DNA of 28,326 nucleotides from Chloroflexota bacterium (GCA_021845945.1 JAJZRD010000027.1:1-28326); one strand, 5' to 3'. Numbered from the stretch's first letter, positions 7,278-15,876 are shown. Program-made: numbers and translations. Notes: generated by a model from the letters alone, not told the origin.

Positions 7278-8353
7278 GCCGCCAGACCGTAGTCCCCTTC
7301 GGTCCGCAGCACCCGGTCCTGCCGGAGCCGATCCAGCTGAAGCTGACCCTGGAGGACGAGAGGATCGTCGGCGCCCTGCCGGCCTTCGGCTACTGCCATC
7401 GCGGCGTCGAGAAGGCGGGCGAGATCAACGAGTATGCCCAGAACGTCTTCCTGGTGGAGCGGATCTGCGGCATCTGCAGCTTCATCCACGCCCTCTGCTA
7501 CTGCCAGGGGATCGAGCAGATCATGGGCGTGGAAGTGCCCTCCCGCGCCAAGTACCTGCGGGTCATCTGGAGCGAGCTGCATAGGATCCACAGCCACCTG
7601 CTCTGGATCGGCCTCCTGGCCGACGCCTTCGGCTTCGAGAGCCTCTTCATGCAGACCTGGCGCTACCGCGAGAAGGTGATGGACGTCCTGGAGAAGACCT
7701 GCGGCAGCAGGGTTATCATCTCCACCTGCACCATCGGCGGCGTGCGACGGGACATCAGCGAGGAGAATCTGTCGGAGATCCTGAGCACCCTGAAGGAGGT
7801 TCAGGGCCACCTGGATCAGATAGCCCATGTCATCGAGAAGGACTACACCGTCCGGAAGCGGTGCATCGGGGTGGGGATGCTCCCCAGGGAGCAGGCGTTG
7901 GCCTTCGGTGCCGTGGGCCCCACCATGAGGGGCAGCGGCATCGCCCAGGACCTGCGCATGACCGGCTACGCCGCCTACGGGGACCTGAACTTCGAGCCGG
8001 TGGTGGAGACCGGATGCGACAGCTACGCCAGGGCCCTGGTTCGGGTGCGGGAGTGCTACCAGTCCATCGACCTGGTTCGGCAGGCCATCGACAGGATGCC
8101 TGCCGGCGACCTGGCGGTGAAGGTGAGGGGCAATCCCAACGGCGAGGTGGTCTTCCGGGTGGAGCAGCCGCGGGGCGAGCTGATCTACTACATCAAGGGG
8201 AACGGCACCAAGAACCTGGAGCGATTGCGGGTGCGGACCCCGACCTACGCCAACGCCGCGACCCTGCTGACGATGTTGCCGGGGATGACGCTGGCCGACG
8301 TGCCGGTGATCGCCCTGTCCATCGACCCCTGCTTCAGCTGCACCGAGAGATAG
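7274..8353 (+). CDS. echE: Group 4 [NiFe]-hydrogenase large subunit
   Basis: A 359-residue catalytic subunit. Motif L1 is ERICGICSFIH, with Cys65 and Cys68. Motif L2 is DPCFSCTER, with Cys353 and Cys356. These four cysteines bind the NiFe(CN)2CO site and are absent from complex I NuoD, so this is a hydrogenase and not a respiratory NADH dehydrogenase. The protein stops right after the Arg of L2, so there is no C-terminal peptide for a HycI/HyaD-type protease to remove. The same is reported for CooH of Rhodospirillum rubrum. It forms H2 from protons with electrons from the Fe-S subunits. No hyp maturation genes are in the window. Confidence 0.9.
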   Translation: MSRQTVVPFGPQHPVLPEPIQLKLTLEDERIVGALPAFGYCHRGVEKAGEINEYAQNVFLVERICGICSFIHALCYCQGIEQIMGVEVPSRAKYLRVIWSELHRIHSHLLWIGLLADAFGFESLFMQTWRYREKVMDVLEKTCGSRVIISTCTIGGVRRDISEENLSEILSTLKEVQGHLDQIAHVIEKDYTVRKRCIGVGMLPREQALAFGAVGPTMRGSGIAQDLRMTGYAAYGDLNFEPVVETGCDSYARALVRVRECYQSIDLVRQAIDRMPAGDLAVKVRGNPNGEVVFRVEQPRGELIYYIKGNGTKNLERLRVRTPTYANAATLLTMLPGMTLADVPVIALSIDPCFSCTER

Positions 8354-8373
8354 GGAAGGAAAGGAGCACGCAG

Positions 8374-8742
8374 ATGCCTTGGTTCTTGCCGGGGGTTCTT
8401 GGCAACCTCTTTGGAGGCCCTGCCACGCGGCTCTACCCCTTCCAGAAACGAGAGCCGTTCGAGAACGCGCGGGGGCAGATAGAGCTGGACCGGGACAACT
8501 GCAACTACTGCGGGGCCTGCTCGAAGCGCTGCCCGACTTCGGCCATCAACGTTGACCGGACCAACAAGGTGTTCTACTTCGAGCCGTTTCGCTGCATCAT
8601 CTGCGAGGCCTGCATCGAGATCTGTCCGAGGAACGGGATCAAGCTGCTGAGCAACCACCGGTCGCCGGAGTACACCAAGGAGACCCTGATATTCAGGGCC
8701 GAGGACGGTGAGAAGGCGGCCGAGTCCTCCGACTGCCAGTAG
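8374..8742 (+). CDS. echF: Ech-type hydrogenase polyferredoxin subunit (NuoI-like)
   Basis: A 122-residue protein with two [4Fe-4S] motifs: CNYCGACSKRCP (Cys43, 46, 49, 53) and CIICEACIEICP (Cys74, 77, 80, 84). It takes electrons from soluble ferredoxin and relays them to EchC. AAGGAG lies just upstream of ATG 8374. It is the last gene of the operon and ends three bases from the stop of the convergent alkyltransferase gene. Confidence 0.88.
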   Translation: MPWFLPGVLGNLFGGPATRLYPFQKREPFENARGQIELDRDNCNYCGACSKRCPTSAINVDRTNKVFYFEPFRCIICEACIEICPRNGIKLLSNHRSPEYTKETLIFRAEDGEKAAESSDCQ

Positions 8743-8745
8743 CCC

Positions 8746-9330
8746 TTAAGACGGGGCGACCTGGAGATGGGGAGACGGGGAGGAGGTTACTTCCTCTCTC
8801 CCCGTCTCCGTTTCTCCCAGTCTCCCCGTCGCTGCCGCTTCCATCTCCAGCAGCCGCCTCTTCTGCTCCAGCCCCCCACCGAACCCCGTGAGGCTCCCTC
8901 CGCTGCCCACCACCCGATGGCAGGGGACGACGATGGGGACCGGATTCGCCGCCATGGCGCCTCCCACGGCCCGGAAGGCGTGGGGCGAGCCCGCCTCACG
9001 GGCCAATTCGGCGTAGCTCCGGGTCTCGCCGTAGGGGATGCGGGCACACAGATCCCACACTCGCCGCCAGAAGGGCGGCCCCTCGGGGAGATCCACGGGG
9101 ATGCCAGAGAAATCCACGGGTTTGCCATCCAGGTAGCCCTGCAACCTCTGCTGCAGCTCGGGCCAGGCGCTGCCCTCCTGCGGGAAACCCTGCGGCCAGG
9201 CCGAGCATAGCCGGTTCCAGGCGCCGTTTTCGGTGGACTGGGGAAGGGTCAGCCCGGCGAGCCCCCGACGGGAGACGGCCATGCCCAGCCAGCCCCAATC
9301 TGAGGGGAAGACGGAGAGGAGGATAGCCAT
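8746..9330 (-). CDS. ogt: Methylated-DNA--protein-cysteine methyltransferase
   Basis: A 194-residue O6-alkylguanine-DNA alkyltransferase, which repairs O6-alkylguanine by moving the alkyl group irreversibly to its own cysteine. The active site is VPCHRV with Cys137. It is followed by the GSGGSLTGFGGG segment and preceded by the winged-helix part IPYGETRSYAELAREAGSPHAFRAVGGAMAANP (here in parts: IPYGETRSYAELA, FRAVGGAMAANP). I chose ATG 9330 because GGGAGGT lies six bases upstream (9337-9343). A longer frame to 9516 has no such site and no family similarity. The last 25 or so residues are encoded by repeat-like DNA and extend past the usual family end. Either ogt or ada C-terminal type fits. 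Confidence 0.88.
   Translation of the reverse strand: MAILLSVFPSDWGWLGMAVSRRGLAGLTLPQSTENGAWNRLCSAWPQGFPQEGSAWPELQQRLQGYLDGKPVDFSGIPVDLPEGPPFWRRVWDLCARIPYGETRSYAELAREAGSPHAFRAVGGAMAANPVPIVVPCHRVVGSGGSLTGFGGGLEQKRRLLEMEAAATGRLGETETGREEVTSSPSPHLQVAPS
8771..8815. terminator. Hairpin between convergent ech and alkyltransferase genes
   Basis: An 11-bp perfect stem (8771-8781 with 8799-8809) with inner pairing is followed by GTTTCT on the plus strand. It sits inside the 3' end of the minus-strand alkyltransferase gene. The region is built of repeated GGAGACGGGG-type units, so it may be a dispersed low-complexity repeat serving as the ech terminator. Confidence 0.5.
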
Positions 9331-9381
9331 GAGAGTACCTCCCGATGTTTGCCTCAGGCGACGGCAACCGATTTGTTGCAC

Positions 9382-9410
9382 AATATACGGGAGCGGGCCC
9401 TCGCAGGCAA
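9382..9410 (-). promoter_or_regulatory. Promoter of the alkyltransferase gene
   Basis: On the minus strand, TTGCCT (9405-9410) and TATATT (9382-9387) are separated by 17 bases. They match the sigma-70 boxes at four and five of six positions. Transcription would start near 9375, about 45 bases before the ATG. Confidence 0.6.
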
Positions 9411-9473
9411 GGGCGGGGAGCCGGAGGTGGAGCCGGGTGCGTTGCAAGATTCCGGCTGAGCCATGTTGTAGTA

Positions 9474-10784
9474 CTATGCTGCCCATTGGACTCGGCCGAT
9501 GGCCATGCGCCTCCAAGGGTGGTCTGGTGCTGGTCGTCGTGGGCTGCTGGCAGGTTTGTCCATAGGTTGAGTAGGCTCCTGCTCTCGCTCCGCCGTCATC
9601 AGTACTACTACCCGGTCTTCTTCCGGTTCGATGGCAGCCGCTTCCGGGACGGCCGCTTGCACCAGCGCGGCTTTCTCCCTCTGGCGCTCGGCTCGCCGCG
9701 TCTCCGCCCGCTCCCTTGGCTGTACCCGCAACCGCTCGGCTATCAGAGCCCAGGCTTCCTCCCAGCGATCACTACAGACCACGTTGCGCAGCGCCACCAT
9801 GGGGTTCACATGCTCCCTGGCCCAGTGCATCCCAGCCCCCTTAAGTCGCGCTTCCACCACCAACTTGTTGGCGCTCTCCACGATCCCGCTGCCGATGGGC
9901 AGCCCAGCGGCGATGAACTCGGCATATCTGATCTGGTCTCGCCGCTTCTCCAGGTATTCCAGGTTCTCCGTAACCACCTTGAAGTCCTGCTCTCTGCCAG
10001 CTACCACCTTGGGGGCTTCCACGCCCCCTTCCCCCTCGGGGTGGACCAGAAGCCTCTCCTTGAGCTCGCCCAGAGCCTTGAGCACCGCCTCGGAGTCCCC
10101 ATGCTTCAGTTCGTGGAGCTGGACTCCCAGCCATTCGGAGGCCTCAGCTGTCCCTGCCCCCAGCACCGCCTGAGCCGCCGCCGATAGATGCTCCGTCGCA
10201 TGGCCCCAGTCCAGAATCCGCACCGCATCCGGCCGGTGAAGGTCGACGAAGCCCTGCTCCCAGTCCGGCCCGTCGTTCACGGCACACACCCTCCCCGCCT
10301 TCTCGGTCCCCCTCCGATAGGTCTCCACCGTCGCCAATCTCCCGAAGCTCTCATGGTCGGCAAGACGGGAGAAGTAGGAGAGTTCTTCGGCCTGCACCAC
10401 CACCTCCCCTTTCACCACCTCTGCCTTCACGGTGCCAACGGCCAACGTCTTCACCTCCGCCCACGCCCCCCCTACCAGTGGCACCATCGCCCCGTCCACA
10501 CTCAACTGCTGCACCGCGGGGCCTTCGGGCGACTCGGGCAACTCCTCCTCCAGCCTCTCCACCTCGGCCGCCTGGGTCTCCACGTAGGCCTCCCCCGCTC
10601 GCTCCGCGGTTCGCACCGCCGTCGCCTTGCTGACTTGCACCTTGGTAAAGTGCTCCAGCATCTTCGCCGCGGGCTCGAAAGTCGCCCAGGCTCCCAGCCG
10701 TGTCAGACCCTCCACCAGGGTGGGCGTCAGGCTCCCAGGCAACAGCTCCAGTTCATCGTCCAGGGGGGGAAACCCTCGTGCCAC
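9474..10784 (-). CDS. ISKra4-like transposase, catalytic part
   Basis: 436 residues from a GTG at 10784. The DDE residues are visible: Asp97 in QLSVDGAMVPL, Asp192 in RILDWGHATEHL and Glu303 in IGSGIVESANKLV, followed by the ISKra4-typical KGAGMHWA. This frame lies one base downstream of the upstream frame's reading. In vivo it is probably made as a fusion through a frameshift in the 32-base overlap. It reaches within a few bases of the likely left end of the element. Confidence 0.75.
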   Translation of the reverse strand: MARGFPPLDDELELLPGSLTPTLVEGLTRLGAWATFEPAAKMLEHFTKVQVSKATAVRTAERAGEAYVETQAAEVERLEEELPESPEGPAVQQLSVDGAMVPLVGGAWAEVKTLAVGTVKAEVVKGEVVVQAEELSYFSRLADHESFGRLATVETYRRGTEKAGRVCAVNDGPDWEQGFVDLHRPDAVRILDWGHATEHLSAAAQAVLGAGTAEASEWLGVQLHELKHGDSEAVLKALGELKERLLVHPEGEGGVEAPKVVAGREQDFKVVTENLEYLEKRRDQIRYAEFIAAGLPIGSGIVESANKLVVEARLKGAGMHWAREHVNPMVALRNVVCSDRWEEAWALIAERLRVQPRERAETRRAERQREKAALVQAAVPEAAAIEPEEDRVVVLMTAEREQEPTQPMDKPASSPRRPAPDHPWRRMAIGRVQWAA

Positions 10785-11118
10785 AAGCGGGACAGAGGGT
10801 GTAAGAGCGGGTCAACTCGATGGTGTGATTGTAGTTGGTGGTTAGCCTCCTGGTGTCCATCTCCTGGTGCTCCAGGGGCTGGCCGCATTTCGGGCATGGT
10901 GGCCGCTCTCTCGCCTCGGCCCCCTGGAGGTCCGTTGCCGCGCTGGCTAGCGCCGCATCCTGGAGCATCCGAGCCCGAACCTTGGCCAGCTTCTCGTCCA
11001 GGGCCGCCTCGATCTCCCGAAAGGTCGCCTTCGGGTGGGCAAGGCGCCACTCCTTCATGCCTGTTATCACCTCTTCCGTCAGCTCTCGCCAGCGAGCCTC
11101 CAACTGATCGGACCACAT
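10753..11118 (-). CDS. ISKra4-like transposase, N-terminal zinc-finger part
   Basis: 121 residues with a four-cysteine zinc-finger pattern, CPKCG at about 94-98 and CPACG near 113-117, typical of the N-terminal region of ISKra4 transposases. It ends at a stop shortly after a GGGTTT-C7 run (minus strand) where the catalytic frame overlaps. Moving from this frame to the next needs a +1 shift or a change in the length of the C-run. This could be programmed frameshifting or a disabling indel. Confidence 0.7.
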   Translation of the reverse strand: MWSDQLEARWRELTEEVITGMKEWRLAHPKATFREIEAALDEKLAKVRARMLQDAALASAATDLQGAEARERPPCPKCGQPLEHQEMDTRRLTTNYNHTIELTRSYTLCPACGTRVSPPGR

Positions 11119-11340
11119 CGTTGCTTGCCCCCGTTCACCAGGATATTCTCAATTCTACCCCATCCTGGCCAACGTGCATGCCCCGACCGACCCCTCTCCC
11201 CATTGCAATCCAAGCATCGGCACCACAGTCCCTTGGCCATTACCACATAGCCACCGCCACCCCACCCAGCGCATCCACCCTGTTGCTCATGCTTCCCGAA
11301 ATCTTGAGACGCACCCGGTGGAGCGGTGGAGCAGAGGGGC

Positions 11341-11388
11341 TTGACAGCTGGGCGTAATATGGTAGCGCTACCATGAAAGCGCTACCAT
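11341..11388 (+). promoter_or_regulatory. Promoter and LacI-type operator at the regulator start
   Basis: TTGACA at 11341-11346 is a consensus -35 box. A TAATAT (11355-11360) is close but wrongly spaced for it. A perfect 16-bp palindrome, ATGGTAGCGCTACCAT, lies at 11359-11374. Its right half AGCGCTACCAT is repeated at 11378-11388. The palindrome has the central CG-type symmetry of LacI-family operators and overlaps the start codon (11373), so it should give autorepression. There is no Shine-Dalgarno before the ATG, which suggests a leaderless or nearly leaderless message. Confidence 0.65.
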
Positions 11389-12437
11389 CGATCACCATCG
11401 TCGACGTCGCGAAGAGGGCCGCAGTGGCTCCCATCACCGTCTCCCGTGTGGTCAACAGGAGCGGGCCCGTCAGCGAGGCCACCCGACGCCGCGTCGAGGC
11501 CGCCATCGCGGAGCTCGGCTACGTGCCCAACGGCGTCGCCCGAAGCCTAGCCCGCGCCAGCACGAGAACGATCGCCTTCGTGCAGTCCGACATCGTGAAC
11601 CCCTTCTGGGCGACCGTCCTTCGCGGCATCGAGCAGACCGCCTCCAAGGCAGGGTACAACACGATGCTCTACGACACCCCGGCCGAAGACGAGGACGGCC
11701 GCCACTTCACCGCCCAATACGACCGGGAGCACGCCCGCCGTTTCCGCGACTTGGTGGGCCGCCGCGTCGACGGCGTGATCATCTCCAGCGTCAGGGTGGA
11801 GAGCCACCTTCCCATGCTGGACCGAGCCGGCATTCCCTACGTCTTCGCCGTCCACGAGCCCGACCTTCCGCACCACACCAGCGTGATCGGCGACAACATC
11901 GACGGCGCCCGCCAGGTCACACTCCACCTGGCCCGCGTCGGCCGTAAGAGGATCGCCTTCATCAACGGCCCCACCTGGATCTCCACGGCCGCCGACCGCC
12001 TGCGCGGCTACCGGCGCGGCATCGAGGAGGCGGGCTTGCCTCACGATCCGGCGCTGGTGAGCGAGGGCGACTACACCCCCGACAGCGGCTACCAGCAGAC
12101 GGTATCCCTCGCGAATCGTGGCGTGGAGATCGATGGGATCTTCGCCGCCAACAACTTCCTCGCCTTGGGCGCGCTGGCGGCGCTCCGCGACCGTGGTCTG
12201 CGAGTGCCCGAGGACGTCGGCCTGGCGTGCTTCGACGACATCGAGCTGGCCGCCATGATCGACCCATTTCTCACTGTGGTGGTGGAGCCCGCCCACGAGA
12301 TCGGGGCCGCGGCGGCGCGTCTCCTGCTCGAGACGGTCAAAGGGAAGGGGCAGGCGGACCGGCGCGTCGTTCTTCCCGTCCAGATGGTCGTGCGCCGTTC
12401 GTGCGGATATCGCGGTTCCCGGCCGGAAGGAGCTTGA
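11373..12437 (+). CDS. LacI-family transcriptional regulator
   Basis: 354 residues. The N-terminal helix-turn-helix reads ITIVDVAKRAAVAPITVSRV, followed by the hinge region ELGYVPNGVARSLA. The rest is a periplasmic-binding-protein-like sugar sensor (TIAFVQSDIVNPFWATVLRG; DGVIISS; GDNIDGARQVTLHLARVGRKRIAFINGP in parts). It sits at the head of the sugar cluster in the same direction and most likely represses it until a sugar or its derivative binds. The only matching palindrome I see is at its own start. A different small palindrome, GACCATGGTC (12534-12543), lies before the binding-protein gene. Confidence 0.85.
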   Translation: MKALPSITIVDVAKRAAVAPITVSRVVNRSGPVSEATRRRVEAAIAELGYVPNGVARSLARASTRTIAFVQSDIVNPFWATVLRGIEQTASKAGYNTMLYDTPAEDEDGRHFTAQYDREHARRFRDLVGRRVDGVIISSVRVESHLPMLDRAGIPYVFAVHEPDLPHHTSVIGDNIDGARQVTLHLARVGRKRIAFINGPTWISTAADRLRGYRRGIEEAGLPHDPALVSEGDYTPDSGYQQTVSLANRGVEIDGIFAANNFLALGALAALRDRGLRVPEDVGLACFDDIELAAMIDPFLTVVVEPAHEIGAAAARLLLETVKGKGQADRRVVLPVQMVVRRSCGYRGSRPEGA

Positions 12438-12579
12438 GCGCGTCGAGTGCTGAGCACGGTATTTCAGAGCTCCTCGCCAGTTGATCTCGATGACGGAAAG
12501 AAAGGAGGTGCATCAGCGAGCTGCCCGCTTCCTGACCATGGTCGCATCGTTATTCGCCGTGAAGAGGAGGACGACAGGC

Positions 12580-14010
12580 ATGGATGGCAAGCTGTACGAG
12601 AACCGCATCTCTCGCCGGAGGATGATCAAGGTCTTCGGTACGCTCGGCGCAGGTCTCGCCGCACTCTCGCTCGCCTCCTGCGCCCCGGCCGCCGCACCGA
12701 GCAAGGCGCCCGAGGCGAAAGCTCCGGAGAAGGCCGCCCCGACCACGGCGGCGGAGAGCAAGGCGCCTGCCGCGGGCAAAGCGGCGACGAAGGCCGAAGG
12801 CAAAGTCAACGTCATCTGCTTCGCGGGTGAGGTGGCCACCGCGATCCGAAAGCTCTCCGAGGACTTCATGAAGGAGAACTCGCAGATCCAAGTCAACCTC
12901 GAGGAGGTCGACTTCGCCACCGCCGAGAAGAAGATGTGGCTCGACTTCGCCTCGAAGGGAGGCGCCTACGACACCATCGTCATGCTGAACTTCTGGTTCG
13001 GCCGGGCGATGAAGGAGAGCGACCTCGCCCCGATCGACGGTTACATCAAGAACGACCCGAAGGACCTCAAACTCGACGACTACGCGCCGCCCGTGATCAG
13101 CACCACGCAGCGCGACGGCAAGAACTACGGCTTCCCGGCGCAGGCGGGCGACAAGCTGATCTACTACCGGGCCGACAAGTTCAAGGAGGCAGGGGTTCAG
13201 CCTCCGGCGATCTCCAAGGACACCTGGAACGTCAGCGACTTCCTCGACCTCGCCAAGAAGTTCAACGACCCCAAGAACGAGTTCTACGGCGCCGCGCCGG
13301 GCGGCAAGAGCACCACGGGCCTGACCTGGAAGTGGGCGGAGCACCTCCACTCCGAGGGCCTCGACATGTTCGACAAGGATTTCCGGCCGAAGATCGACGT
13401 GCCGGAATCGGTTCAATACCTCAAGTGGAGCAAGGACCTCTTCAACAACTACTCCAACCCGGGCGCGGCCGCCCAGGCGGACGACGAGGGCACGAACATG
13501 TTCCTGCAGGGCAAGACCGCCCTGCTCGAGCAGTGGGGCGACGTGGGCCCGCGCGTTTTCGATCCCAAGCAGACTTCGCTGAAGCCGGAGCAGGTCGGCT
13601 ACGCGCCCATCCCAAAGGGCATCGGCCCGAAGGCGACCATCGCGCCGTTCTTCGCGATGTGGTCGACCGTGCTCTCCCAGTTCTCGAAGAACCCCGCCGC
13701 GGCGTACGAGTTCATGAGCTGGCTCTCCCTGAAGGACAAGGAGTTCTTCCTGCTGGGCGGCATCCCGTGCCGGAACTCCACCTACAGCGACCCGGAGCTG
13801 CTGAAGAAGTATCCGCACCTCGAGGTGATCGGCAAGACCATGCCCTTCGCGCGGAGCCTGCCGAGCTTCCCGGAGTGGACCGAGGTCTCCAAGTACGTGG
13901 GCGAGGCGAACCAGAAGGTGATCATCGGCGAAATGGAGCCCGAGGCGGCGGCCAAGAAGGCGCAGGAGGACGTCGACAAGCTGATGAAGCAGGCGGGCTA
14001 CTACTCCTAG
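12580..14010 (+). CDS. Sugar ABC transporter substrate-binding lipoprotein
   Basis: 476 residues, extracellular solute-binding protein family 1. The signal sequence carries a twin-arginine motif (SRRRMIKVFG, residues 11-20) and a lipobox LASC with Cys34, so it is probably a Tat-exported, membrane-anchored lipoprotein. An Ala/Lys/Pro linker follows at residues 35-70, then the binding domain. ATG 12580 is chosen because GAGGAGG lies nine bases upstream (12564-12570). An open frame to 12481 adds residues unlike a signal peptide. It begins the transport part of the cluster. The substrate is inferred from neighbours to be a fucosylated oligosaccharide. Confidence 0.87.
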   Translation: MDGKLYENRISRRRMIKVFGTLGAGLAALSLASCAPAAAPSKAPEAKAPEKAAPTTAAESKAPAAGKAATKAEGKVNVICFAGEVATAIRKLSEDFMKENSQIQVNLEEVDFATAEKKMWLDFASKGGAYDTIVMLNFWFGRAMKESDLAPIDGYIKNDPKDLKLDDYAPPVISTTQRDGKNYGFPAQAGDKLIYYRADKFKEAGVQPPAISKDTWNVSDFLDLAKKFNDPKNEFYGAAPGGKSTTGLTWKWAEHLHSEGLDMFDKDFRPKIDVPESVQYLKWSKDLFNNYSNPGAAAQADDEGTNMFLQGKTALLEQWGDVGPRVFDPKQTSLKPEQVGYAPIPKGIGPKATIAPFFAMWSTVLSQFSKNPAAAYEFMSWLSLKDKEFFLLGGIPCRNSTYSDPELLKKYPHLEVIGKTMPFARSLPSFPEWTEVSKYVGEANQKVIIGEMEPEAAAKKAQEDVDKLMKQAGYYS

Positions 14011-14040
14011 GCCGAGGGGCCATTCGGGAGGTCGACGCAG

Positions 14041-14964
14041 ATGAGTACCAGCAGAGTGGCCGGCGGGTTGGCGCGCGAAAGCGCGCCGGCCCGCCGCCGG
14101 CGGGAGCTGCTCCCCTATGTCTTCCTTGCGCCCGCGGTGGTGACGCTTCTGGTCATCACCGTCTACCCGATCTCCTTCGGCCTGGTGATCAGCCTCTTCC
14201 ACTGGGAGCTGACGGCACGGGCGCCGGAGTTCGTGGGTCTCGCCAATTTCGGGCGGGCGTTTACCGAGCCGGAGCTCGTGCACTCCATCAAGCTCACCGT
14301 GGCCTTCACGCTGATCAGCGTGACCTTCTCGTTCCTTCTGGGACTGCTCATCGCGTTGCTGCTCAACCGTCCGTTTCTAGGCAACCGGCAGGCGCGGTCC
14401 CTCATCCTCCTGCCCATGATGATGAGCCCCATCGTGGTCGGCTTCATCTTCCAAATCATGTTTCACGCCGACTACGGGGTCATCAACTACCTCCTCAAGG
14501 ACGTGTTTCATCTCATCGACCGGAAGGTGGTCTGGCTGGCCGAGCCGTATTCGGCGCTCGGCACGCTGATCGTCACCGACGTCTGGTTGGGCATCCCCTT
14601 CGTGGCGCTCGTGCTGCTTGCTGGGCTGCAGTCGCTGGACCAGGAGCCGCTGGACGCCGCCAAGGTCGACGGCGCCTCACGCTGGGGAACGTTCCGCTAC
14701 GTGGTGTGGCCTCTCCTGAAGAACCCGATCATGATCGCGATCACCATCCGCACGATTGTCGCGGCGCGGGTGTTCGACATCATCTACACGCTCACCGAGG
14801 GCGGTCCGGCCGGATTCACCGAGGTGCTCAGCGTGAAGGCGTTTCAGCAGGGCTTGCAGTTCTTCAACGTCGGCTATGGGAGCGCCATGGCGATCCTGCT
14901 GGTCGCCGTCACGTTGGCGCTGGTCGCCTTCTTCTTCAAACTGTTCGACTGGATGACCGGGTGA
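14041..14964 (+). CDS. Sugar ABC transporter permease (UgpA/MalF-like)
   Basis: 307 residues with about six membrane helices. The EAA loop that contacts the ATPase is visible as EPLDAAKVDGASRWGTFRYV (residues about 200-220). It lies 30 bases after the binding protein and is followed by the second permease, the normal CUT1 arrangement. No ATPase gene is present in this window, so a shared MsiK/UgpC-type ATPase elsewhere probably serves it. Confidence 0.87.
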   Translation: MSTSRVAGGLARESAPARRRRELLPYVFLAPAVVTLLVITVYPISFGLVISLFHWELTARAPEFVGLANFGRAFTEPELVHSIKLTVAFTLISVTFSFLLGLLIALLLNRPFLGNRQARSLILLPMMMSPIVVGFIFQIMFHADYGVINYLLKDVFHLIDRKVVWLAEPYSALGTLIVTDVWLGIPFVALVLLAGLQSLDQEPLDAAKVDGASRWGTFRYVVWPLLKNPIMIAITIRTIVAARVFDIIYTLTEGGPAGFTEVLSVKAFQQGLQFFNVGYGSAMAILLVAVTLALVAFFFKLFDWMTG

Positions 14965-14990
14965 GTCCGGACGTCTGGAGGTGCTGAGTC

Positions 14991-15827
14991 ATGTATGGAC
15001 CGAGGTGGCAGCGGGTCATCGAGCGGATCCTCGTTTACCTCGCTGCCTTGCTTACCCTCGTGGTCATGCTCTTTCCGATTTACTGGATCCTGGTGACGTC
15101 CCTCAAGACGCCCGTCGAGACCTTCGCCAGTCCGCCCAAGTGGTTCTCTTCGCCGGTGCTCGATAACTACCAGCAGGCGTTCACCCAGATGCCCCTCTTC
15201 AAGTACCTGGTCAACAGCGCGATCATCTCCCTGATCGAGGCGTCCCTGGTGCTGGTGGTGGCCGCCTTCGCGGCCTACGCGCTGGCCCGCTTCGACTTCT
15301 TCGGGAAGCGGCCGCTGACACTCTGGATACTGGGCAACCAGTTCGTGCCTCCGGTGGTGGTGGTGATCCCGCTGTTCTTCATGTTCTTCCAACTGCATCT
15401 GGTGGGCACCTACCAGGCGATTATCGTGGCGCACGCCGCCTTCCTGCTGCCCTTCTCGATCTGGCTCCTGCGCGGGTTCTTCATGGACGTGCCGAAGGAC
15501 CTGGAGGAGAGCGCGATGGTGGACGGGGCGACCCGGCTGGTGGCCCTCTTCCGCATCGTCGTTCCGCTGGCGGCGCCGGGGATGGCCGCGGTCTGGATCC
15601 TCGCTCTCATCTTCGCCTGGAACGACTTCATGATTCCGCTGGCCCTCGCCAACGAGTTCACCAAGACCCTGCCGCTGGCAGTGGCGGGCTTCCGCACCGA
15701 CCGCGGCATCGAATGGGGGGCGGCCGCCGCCGCCGGGTCCGTGACCGTCTTGCCGGTGCTGCTCTTCGCGGTTGTGGCGCAGCGCCGGATCGTGGCCGGC
15801 CTGACCAGGGGAGCCGTACGCGGCTAA
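14991..15827 (+). CDS. Sugar ABC transporter permease (UgpE/MalG-like)
   Basis: 278 residues with about six membrane helices, and the EAA loop DLEESAMVDGATRLVALFRI in the C-terminal half. It pairs with the permease just upstream to form the heterodimeric channel. GGAGGTGCTGAGTC precedes ATG 14991. It is the last transport gene before the hydrolase genes. Confidence 0.87.
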   Translation: MYGPRWQRVIERILVYLAALLTLVVMLFPIYWILVTSLKTPVETFASPPKWFSSPVLDNYQQAFTQMPLFKYLVNSAIISLIEASLVLVVAAFAAYALARFDFFGKRPLTLWILGNQFVPPVVVVIPLFFMFFQLHLVGTYQAIIVAHAAFLLPFSIWLLRGFFMDVPKDLEESAMVDGATRLVALFRIVVPLAAPGMAAVWILALIFAWNDFMIPLALANEFTKTLPLAVAGFRTDRGIEWGAAAAAGSVTVLPVLLFAVVAQRRIVAGLTRGAVRG

Positions 15828-15876
15828 CCCCCTACACCGACGTTCGAACCCTAATAGGAAGACGGAGCGTGACGAG

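Larger units (their letters stand above)
9474..11118 (-). mobile_element. ISKra4-like insertion sequence (coding part)
   Basis: Two overlapping minus-strand frames encode the N- and C-terminal parts of one ISKra4-type transposase. The limits given are those of the coding region. A weak similarity between sequences just outside each end (near 9460-9480 and 11145-11170, reverse complemented) might be the terminal repeats, but I cannot set them with confidence and see no clear target duplication. The element lies between the alkyltransferase promoter and the lacI-type gene. Confidence 0.65.

Noticed and set aside
3611..8742. Respiratory complex I fragment
   Set aside because: Only six subunits are present, in ech order, and the large subunit has all four nickel-binding cysteines that NuoD lacks.
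12481..12579. N-terminal extension of the binding protein
   Set aside because: It adds 33 residues before a complete Tat-lipoprotein signal. The internal ATG has a better-placed ribosome binding site.
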